Source: CAYLXX01 sp964387955
GTDB lineage: Bacteria; Patescibacteriota; Microgenomatia; UBA1406; GWC2-37-13
DNA length: 64,000 nucleotides
Direction: 5' to 3'
Assembly: GCA_964387955.1 (NCBI GenBank)
Contig: CAYLXX010000001.1
Coordinates: 23,132 to 87,131 of the forward strand
Made by a program: the position numbers and the translations under genes. Of this stretch, positions 58,985-64,000 are shown one piece after another (the stretch's first letter is position 1; each line of letters begins with the position of its first letter). The notes below the pieces were generated by a model. That model had not been told where the DNA came from and ran no database searches. It worked only from the letters and a program-made list of their open reading frames with translations.

Positions 58985-60193
58985 ATGAAAAAAATCGCTG
59001 TACTTATCTCAGTACTGATTTTAGCTTCGGTCATCTGGATATTTACCAAAAAATATCTCGGTGATCTGCGGCCGTCTTTTTTCCCCTCCAAAAAACTTAC
59101 CACAATTATTGATCAAAGCAATCAAGAGCCAATCGATGCACATACAGGCGAGCCCGTGAATTTTCCGCTTCATATGCCAGAAGGCTACGAAATTGGCGTT
59201 TTTGCCGAAGGTGTCGATGGAGCACGAGATCTACAATTTTCGCCAGGTGGAACACTGCTGGTTTCTGAGACAGGACAAGGAAGAGTAGTTGCATTGCCAG
59301 ATGTCAATAAAGATGGTAAGGCCGATGAAGTCGTCAATGTGATCAATAATCTCACTCGCCCACATGGATTGCTGTTTGACACAGGCGACAAGGCCGACAA
59401 TCTCTACATTGCCGAAGAGACGCGACTTGCTCGCTACACGTGGGACGAAAACACCAAAAATGTTGTGCTGGACAAAATTATGACTCCCTTACCATCTGGC
59501 GGCAGACACTTTACCAGAAGTTTGGCCATGGATAATGCTGGTCATATATATATTTCGCTTGGATCTACTTGTGACACCTGCTTTGAAAAAAATCCTTTTT
59601 TGGCTGCGGTGATAGTCACCGACCGTAATGGTACAACTCCTCGCACATACTCAAAAGGGCTTCGTAATGCAGTATTTATTGCTCATAATCCCAAGACCGA
59701 TCAGATTTGGGCTACTGAGATGGGACGAGATTTCTTAGGCGATGAACAGCCGCCAGATGAGATTGATGTCTTAAAAGACGGTGCAGATTATGGCTGGCCT
59801 GTGTGTTACGGCGACAAGATCTATGACCGGTCATTTGATCAGCAAACTCCTCCGTATTGTGAGCATACGGTGGCGCCGACGTACAAAATCCCAGCTCATT
59901 CGGCTCCCCTTGGTTTAACGTTTATTGACTCACCGCAAATGCCTGCCGATTGGCAAGGAGATTTACTTGTAGCAGAGCATGGATCATGGAACCGTTCAAC
60001 TCCTATTGGCTATAAGATTGTGAAAATGCATGTCGAGGGTGATAAAATTACGAGCGAATCAGACTTTATCACAGGGTTTCTCCAAGGCTCAACAGCTCTT
60101 GGCCGACCAGTTGATATGGCTTTTGATAAAGATGGTAGTTTATATATATCCGACGATAAAGCCGGTGCAGTTTATAAAGTTATAAAAAAATGA
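58985..60193 (+). CDS. Membrane-anchored PQQ-type sugar dehydrogenase-like beta-propeller
   Basis: 402 residues: N-terminal membrane anchor (about 2-22), then a six-bladed propeller of the GDH/sorbosone dehydrogenase family: FAEGVDGARDLQFSPGGTLLVSETGQGRV, RPHGLLFD, SGGRHFTRSLAMDNAGHIYISLGSTC, SKGLRNAVFIAHNPKTDQIWATEMGRDFLGDEQPPDEI, GADYGWPVCYG, and a last blade with GRPVDMAFDKDGSLYISDDKAGAVYKV. Relatives oxidise sugars with PQQ; others have lost cofactor binding. No PQQ biosynthesis gene is seen, so enzymatic activity is uncertain. A 40-residue gene overlaps its stop. Confidence 0.85.
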   Translation: MKKIAVLISVLILASVIWIFTKKYLGDLRPSFFPSKKLTTIIDQSNQEPIDAHTGEPVNFPLHMPEGYEIGVFAEGVDGARDLQFSPGGTLLVSETGQGRVVALPDVNKDGKADEVVNVINNLTRPHGLLFDTGDKADNLYIAEETRLARYTWDENTKNVVLDKIMTPLPSGGRHFTRSLAMDNAGHIYISLGSTCDTCFEKNPFLAAVIVTDRNGTTPRTYSKGLRNAVFIAHNPKTDQIWATEMGRDFLGDEQPPDEIDVLKDGADYGWPVCYGDKIYDRSFDQQTPPYCEHTVAPTYKIPAHSAPLGLTFIDSPQMPADWQGDLLVAEHGSWNRSTPIGYKIVKMHVEGDKITSESDFITGFLQGSTALGRPVDMAFDKDGSLYISDDKAGAVYKVIKK

Positions 60194-60312
60194 CCGAGAA
60201 AAAATTTGACAGTCACCCGACATTAACACGCTTCAAAGAAAAAGCCGAGCATTACCTTAAAGTCATCGGTTTTTTTGCTATAGGTCTACTCGGACTATCT
60301 TTTGTTGTTTGA
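60190..60312 (+). CDS. 40-residue single-span membrane peptide, coupled to the propeller gene
   Basis: 40 residues: a charged, helical first half (MTEKKFDSHPTLTRFKEKAE) and a hydrophobic second half (about 22-40) that can span the membrane. Its ATG overlaps the stop of the preceding gene as ATGA, the same coupling seen between well-supported genes here. The -35 of the next promoter covers its stop. No family recognised. It may be a small partner of the propeller protein or a leader-like product. Confidence 0.5.
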   Translation: MTEKKFDSHPTLTRFKEKAEHYLKVIGFFAIGLLGLSFVV

Positions 60313-60337
60313 CTTCATCTAAAAAAGTAAGTATATT
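60309..60337 (+). promoter_or_regulatory. Promoter of the carboxypeptidase-regulatory-like gene
   Basis: TTGACT (60309-60314), 17-bp spacer, TATATT (60332-60337), ending 6 nt before ATG 60344. Predicted leaderless. Confidence 0.65.
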
Positions 60338-60343
60338 CGCAAT

Positions 60344-60898
60344 ATGGAGCTTAACAATAAAGTTAATCTAGGATTTATTGGTCGTTTTGCTTCATTTGCT
60401 ATCGCTATTGCCATTTGTCTAGTAGTTTTGGTGGGATATGTTTTTTTGAGTCAAAATGGTATCTGGAAATCCAATGCATCACTTGAAGAAGACAAATATG
60501 TTGGAGTTAAAAGTATTCTCCAAATAGATCAGACAAGACAAGTAGGTGGTCAACTTCTGAATGTCGGTACATCTCGACCAACTACTTGTCCTACTTCCGG
60601 TTACTCAGGACTAAATGGCGCTACTATCATATTAAGCGGAGCTGGAGTAAATCGTACAACCACAACCTCGACACTAAACAGCACACAAGGCTCATTCAAT
60701 TTCACAGGCATCCCTTCTGGTCAATACAATGTCTGCGTGCAAGTATATCCGGTGGGTTATTCGTACTATTGTGCAGTTCAAAGAGATCAATCAGCACCTC
60801 CTGCACCCACAAGAGACCCTTTCCGAGTTAGTTGTACGAAAGTTACAGTCTCTGCAAGCGATATCCAATTCATCAATCTCTCTGCAAGACCTCAATAG
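60344..60898 (+). CDS. Membrane-anchored protein with a CarboxypepD_reg-like beta domain
   Basis: 184 residues: cytoplasmic N-terminus, membrane helix (about 13-36), then an exported domain. VGGQLLNVG ... LNGATIILSGAGVNRTTTTSTLNSTQGSFNFTGIPSGQYNVCVQVYPVGY has the pattern of carboxypeptidase regulatory-like or Cna-B-type repeats (glycine-opened strand, then a GSF.F.GIPSG.Y strand pair), found in surface proteins. Four cysteines in the outer part could pair. The gene ends 8 bp before the convergent GH5-like gene, which is also a surface protein. Confidence 0.7.
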   Translation: MELNNKVNLGFIGRFASFAIAIAICLVVLVGYVFLSQNGIWKSNASLEEDKYVGVKSILQIDQTRQVGGQLLNVGTSRPTTCPTSGYSGLNGATIILSGAGVNRTTTTSTLNSTQGSFNFTGIPSGQYNVCVQVYPVGYSYYCAVQRDQSAPPAPTRDPFRVSCTKVTVSASDIQFINLSARPQ

Positions 60899-60906
60899 AA
60901 GAATCA

Positions 60907-63267
60907 CTAGTTACTTACGTGTGTTGGATGTGGGTCAATTTTAGACGTGCTCTTTTGGTGTAGCTGTAATCGCCCTGGAGTGGGAGTCAATGACCAGTAT
61001 CGACAGGCTGGAGCATTCGTCACCTGTGTACCGAAATATTGTCGGATGTAATTGTAATCTACTGCAGAGACTGTGTTATCACAATTAACATCGGCACAGT
61101 TGGTAGATGAGGTACAGGCATTTCCTTGTTGTTTTCTATAGAGATTAAAATCCTGGGCATTGATGATTCCATCTCTGTTCACATCTGCTCTTCTCGTATC
61201 TAATGGTTCGAGAGTAGGAGTTCTAGTTGGAGTTGGAGGCACTGGTGTATTTGTAGGAGGAAGAGTTGGCGAAACAGGAATTGTTGGGATAGGAGTACCG
61301 GATGGCACGACCACAAATCTTGTAACCTGGCTCATGATAGTATCTTGAACAGAGATGCCATATGGATCTGAAGGAGTGAATATGTTTCGGTTTGCCAAAA
61401 CACACGGACAACCTTCATCATCAAAAATCCAAGCAGTCCAACCAATGTGGCGAATACCATTATTCATTTCATTCATAAGTGCTAGAGTATCTGATTGAGC
61501 CATCTGTCCACCTGTACCAAATTCGGTTACCAACACGGTATAGCCAGCATCAGCAACAGGCAAGAAGTATTCCCAATCGTTTGATCCATCTCGTGTGTCG
61601 TAAGGATGTGAAGAATAGACAATATTAACTCCATTATCAGCTGTTATTGGTGAAAGATGACCTACTCCATATTCGTCAACTACTACCGGACTTATATCTC
61701 TACCGTACCCATCACCGGATGCTAAGATAAGATGTTTGCGACTTGGCGTAGGATTATCGACTGCCCGCATAGCAGTGATCATTGTGTTATACGTAGGTAC
61801 CAAATCAGGGAATGTTACTCGTACTGTTCCTTCAGAATGTGGCTCTGCCTGAAGCATGAACAAGACATTTGACTTATTTCTGTACCGTTGAACTAATGCT
61901 ACAAGAGCATTCTTAGAGTTTGGCCAATCTGCCAAAGGACTTGTCGGTTGATCGCCGTTTATTTGGGCATAATAGTAGGTAAAAATAATATACATCCCAT
62001 TTTGTTCTGCCAGCCTCTGATACTCATCTAATACACCAAGATATGTCTGATCGTTAGCGACAACTGGAGCTGAGGCAAAACCATGAGTGACAATATTCGC
62101 ATGCCAATTGTTATTCATAACAGGAAACGCTGCTTCCTCATACTGCATGCTCGGGTATACATACTCGTTTCTTAGAATATTAACTCCTCTTAGCTCAACA
62201 GGTTGATTATTATCAGCCTGGACAATTCTCCCACTTTGCCCATTACCCGCTCCCTGCACCGTTTTTAACCAAGGGAGCTCACTAACAATGGTTACTGGTG
62301 TTACGAGAAGACTGCTTACAGTTGGATTTGGACTTATCATATTGTTAGATAAATCATGGATTCCTCCAACACTGAAAGAGTAAGTAGTATTCCCAACCAA
62401 TGCTACGGCAAGTGTTATTGTAGCTTCCAGTCCATCTTGGGAAAGTGTGGCGGATGTCGGATGTTGCGGAGTCAGATAGTGTGGATCGGTCGCAGAAGTT
62501 ATGGAGTAGTTATTTATATTCGTTACATCAGCTTGCGTAACAGGTTCGCTAAATCTGATTGCTGCATGGGTCAAGTCGGTATTGCGGACTGAGACAAGCG
62601 TTGGCGCTGTTGTATCTGCATTTTGTACAAAACGGATATTATCAAATAGTACGTGACCTCTAAAAACTTGTGGATTATCTTCACTTCTCAACCCTATACC
62701 ACTTAACATTGCATTATAGTAATCAATCCCAAAGGCGGTTAAAGGAATTGAAACATGTTGCCATGAATTGGTGATTTGAATATTGTTATAAGCATTTGGA
62801 CCACCAATGTCGACTTGGCCAATTGAATTATAATGTGTATCATCTAAACTAAAATTAAAAGTGTTAAACAGTTGTGTACCGTCATTAGTTATTCCTTTCA
62901 TATCAAACTCTACATGGGTATAGTTTCTTGCTGGAAATTGATTGTCATGCTGACCATCCCATTGAGTTAGTATCGTTGTGCAAAAATGGTTCAGATCCAC
63001 CTCAGCTGAATACAAACCCGAAACGTGATCAGGATTACTTTGGGTAACCAAACAAATTGGCGGAGTGCTTCCTCTTTGTTCTGTATACGTAAAGCCGTTC
63101 ACTAAAGAATCGGTATAGACATCCAGAGGTGGGTTCGGAGTTTGGACTCCAGAGGCGTGTGTAAAAAAATCTCTAATTTGTCTAATGCCTTTAGATGATA
63201 TAAAAATAAGCGGAATAAGAAGAACTATGAGCAAAAATGACAGTACAATATTATTCTTTTTTTTCAT
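60907..63267 (-). CDS. Secreted GH5-like enzyme with CBM-like, Ig-like and dockerin-like domains
   Basis: 786 residues. N-terminal signal/anchor (about 7-25); a carbohydrate-binding-like beta-sandwich (about 45-225) with WDGQHDNQFPARNYTHVEFD; a Big_5-like domain (about 228-330); a GH5-like catalytic domain (about 340-655) with RGVNILRNEYVYP, proposed acid/base Glu in LQAEPH (about 473) and nucleophile Glu in VTEFG (about 581); a Pro/Thr linker; and a pair of dockerin-type calcium repeats (DVNRDGIINAQDFNLYRKQQ and DVNCDNTVSAVDYNYIRQYF, about 690-745). It should bind and cut polysaccharide outside the cell. The usual NEP of GH5 is AEP here. Confidence 0.8.
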   Translation of the reverse strand: MKKKNNIVLSFLLIVLLIPLIFISSKGIRQIRDFFTHASGVQTPNPPLDVYTDSLVNGFTYTEQRGSTPPICLVTQSNPDHVSGLYSAEVDLNHFCTTILTQWDGQHDNQFPARNYTHVEFDMKGITNDGTQLFNTFNFSLDDTHYNSIGQVDIGGPNAYNNIQITNSWQHVSIPLTAFGIDYYNAMLSGIGLRSEDNPQVFRGHVLFDNIRFVQNADTTAPTLVSVRNTDLTHAAIRFSEPVTQADVTNINNYSITSATDPHYLTPQHPTSATLSQDGLEATITLAVALVGNTTYSFSVGGIHDLSNNMISPNPTVSSLLVTPVTIVSELPWLKTVQGAGNGQSGRIVQADNNQPVELRGVNILRNEYVYPSMQYEEAAFPVMNNNWHANIVTHGFASAPVVANDQTYLGVLDEYQRLAEQNGMYIIFTYYYAQINGDQPTSPLADWPNSKNALVALVQRYRNKSNVLFMLQAEPHSEGTVRVTFPDLVPTYNTMITAMRAVDNPTPSRKHLILASGDGYGRDISPVVVDEYGVGHLSPITADNGVNIVYSSHPYDTRDGSNDWEYFLPVADAGYTVLVTEFGTGGQMAQSDTLALMNEMNNGIRHIGWTAWIFDDEGCPCVLANRNIFTPSDPYGISVQDTIMSQVTRFVVVPSGTPIPTIPVSPTLPPTNTPVPPTPTRTPTLEPLDTRRADVNRDGIINAQDFNLYRKQQGNACTSSTNCADVNCDNTVSAVDYNYIRQYFGTQVTNAPACRYWSLTPTPGRLQLHQKSTSKIDPHPTHVSN

Positions 63268-63292
63268 TATGATTCGTAAGTCAGCAAAATTT

Positions 63293-63320
63293 CTTATAAC
63301 TACATATATACTACTGTCAA
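63293..63320 (-). promoter_or_regulatory. Promoter of the GH5-like gene
   Basis: On the minus strand TTGACA (63315-63320), 16-bp spacer, TATAAG (63293-63298), about 25 nt before ATG 63267, giving a leader of about 20 nt, longer than most here. Confidence 0.55.
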
Positions 63321-63491
63321 GTTGTAAATGTCAAATGCAATTTTCAAGGAACTAAGTTACCCCTAGTCTGGAGCGGAGACGGACAGCTATTTGAACCGAT
63401 CCTGATCGTTTATCTTTCCTGTGTTATCAAGCATATGGAGACTTATCATTGAAATACGAAATATTCTGAGACGTTTAAAATTTACTGTATG
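63321..63491. other. Intergenic region without a recognised gene
   Basis: The 171 bases upstream of the GH5-like promoter contain no ORF with coding character (longest starts give 12-20 residues). A stretch at about 63367-63410 (TGGAGCGGAGACGG, TTTGAACC) looks superficially like tRNA pieces but does not fold into a cloverleaf. Confidence 0.5.
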
Positions 63492-64000
63492 TTATATTTT
63501 TTTAAGAGTGTGAAGAATTAGATCGAACTCTTTCGAATATTCATCGATTTGTTTATCAGAAATACCAAATTGTTGATCAATTTGTAAGAATTCATCTCCC
63601 AGATCTAAAACTATACTTCTTTCTCTTTCCTGATAACCATTTTGATCAGTAATTTCATATCCTCGAAGATTATTAATGACGATATCTTTATGGGGTGAAT
63701 ATTTTGAATTAAGGTTTTGTAATATGATGTTTTTTGTTCCTTTTTCTACTTTAAATAAAATTAACGATCCTTGCGCCATCTGGTCACCTCCAGATTTTAT
63801 ATTTTTATCCAAATTAACATAAATACCCTTTAATGAACTATTTTCTGTTAATTTATAATCCCCTGAATATTGAAAAGAAAATCCAAATTCTTTATTGTTG
63901 AATGTTTTTTTATTAGTTATTTCAGTAATAGTTGTTTGAATAGCCTGATGACTGCTAATTAAACTATATATCCCCATTCCGATAAGTAAAAGTAGTACTA
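63492..64000 (-). CDS. Hypothetical exported or anchored protein, 5' end outside window
   Basis: The frame is open to the window edge on the minus strand. In front of the internal Met at 63977 it reads VLLLLIG and then MGIYSLISSHQ, so the hydrophobic N-terminal segment is cut by the window and the true start lies beyond 64000. After this signal or anchor comes a soluble domain of about 145 residues: TFNNKEFGFSFQYSGDYKLTENSS, LILFKVEKGTKN, NNLRGYEITDQNGYQERERSIVLDLGDEFLQI and a helical end. The plan resembles the PsbP-like lipoproteins common in such genomes, but this is only a resemblance. Confidence 0.55.
   Translation of the reverse strand, partial: VLLLLIGMGIYSLISSHQAIQTTITEITNKKTFNNKEFGFSFQYSGDYKLTENSSLKGIYVNLDKNIKSGGDQMAQGSLILFKVEKGTKNIILQNLNSKYSPHKDIVINNLRGYEITDQNGYQERERSIVLDLGDEFLQIDQQFGISDKQIDEYSKEFDLILHTLKKI

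Noticed and set aside
63367..63410. tRNA-like words (TGGAGCGGAGACGG, TTTGAACC) upstream of the GH5-like gene
   Set aside because: No acceptor or anticodon stem could be paired; at most a decayed remnant, not supportable as a tRNA.
1..64000. Alternative genetic code (UGA as Gly)
   Set aside because: ftsK and pnp end in TGA at the expected length and conserved genes contain no in-frame TGA.
1..64000. CRISPR arrays, insertion sequences, prophage
   Set aside because: No regularly spaced repeats, transposase or integrase motifs, or phage structural genes were found.

Overview
The window looks like part of a chromosome from a Candidate Phyla Radiation (Patescibacteria) bacterium, most likely the Microgenomates side. 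This placement is inference from gene content and style: moderately low GC, very tight packing, mostly short versions of housekeeping proteins, a division/cell-wall cluster with unusual insertions, many polyprenyl-linked glycosyltransferases, and an archaeal-type thymidine/AMP phosphorylase. TGA is used as a stop codon (ftsK and pnp end in TGA), so this is not a UGA-recoded lineage such as Gracilibacteria. No rRNA, CRISPR array, insertion sequence or prophage was seen.

Layout. 1-1344: 3' part of lon and a pterin dehydratase. 1333-12129 (minus strand): a surface-polysaccharide locus in two transcription units, with a sugar epimerase-like cupin, a PIG-V-like and a GT39-like membrane glycosyltransferase, a DPM1-like polyprenyl-phosphate glycosyltransferase, a GT2, an O-antigen-ligase-like protein, three GT4 enzymes and a FemAB-like aminoacyl transferase. 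A tRNA with anticodon CAT sits between the two units on the other strand. 12168-16412 (minus): PBP1A, metG, a small membrane protein and mscL. 16488-22200 (plus): rpsO, pnp, ftsK and small membrane genes. 22193-26059 (minus): mltG, a phosphorylase, murJ. 26102-51052: a long dcw-type cluster, mraZ-rsmH-ftsL-ftsI, murE-pgeF-murC-murB-murA, yvcK-dgkA-mraY, murD-ftsW, murG-ftsQ-ftsA-ftsZ, ileS, rodA, broken up by two EEP-family phosphoesterases and a GlmU-like enzyme. Together these cover most of lipid II synthesis, flipping and polymerisation, but murF and ddl are not here. 51053-52350: a two-gene island with its own promoter, long structured leader, strong Shine-Dalgarno sites and a terminator. 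52385-54075: rplU-rpmA, a ParB-type HTH protein and lepB. 54138-64000: tRNA-Val, tRNA-Thr, a second small polysaccharide group, and secreted or anchored proteins including a PQQ-type beta-propeller and a GH5-like enzyme with a dockerin-like tail.

The most striking genome-scale signal is regulatory. About twenty genes have a TATAAT-like -10 hexamer ending only 5-11 nt before the start codon, often with a -35 box at 16-17 bp, so their mRNAs should be leaderless or nearly so. Several intergenic spaces are face-to-face -10 pairs or a single self-complementary -10, some -10 boxes are built on the stop codon of the previous gene, and convergent genes often overlap at their 3' ends without terminators. 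Against this background stand the mraZ promoter, with GG repeated at exactly 10-bp spacing through the promoter and start codon (a probable MraZ autoregulatory operator), and the 51-52 kb island, which follows opposite rules (long leader, hairpins, strong SD, intrinsic terminator). These two are the best leads for follow-up.
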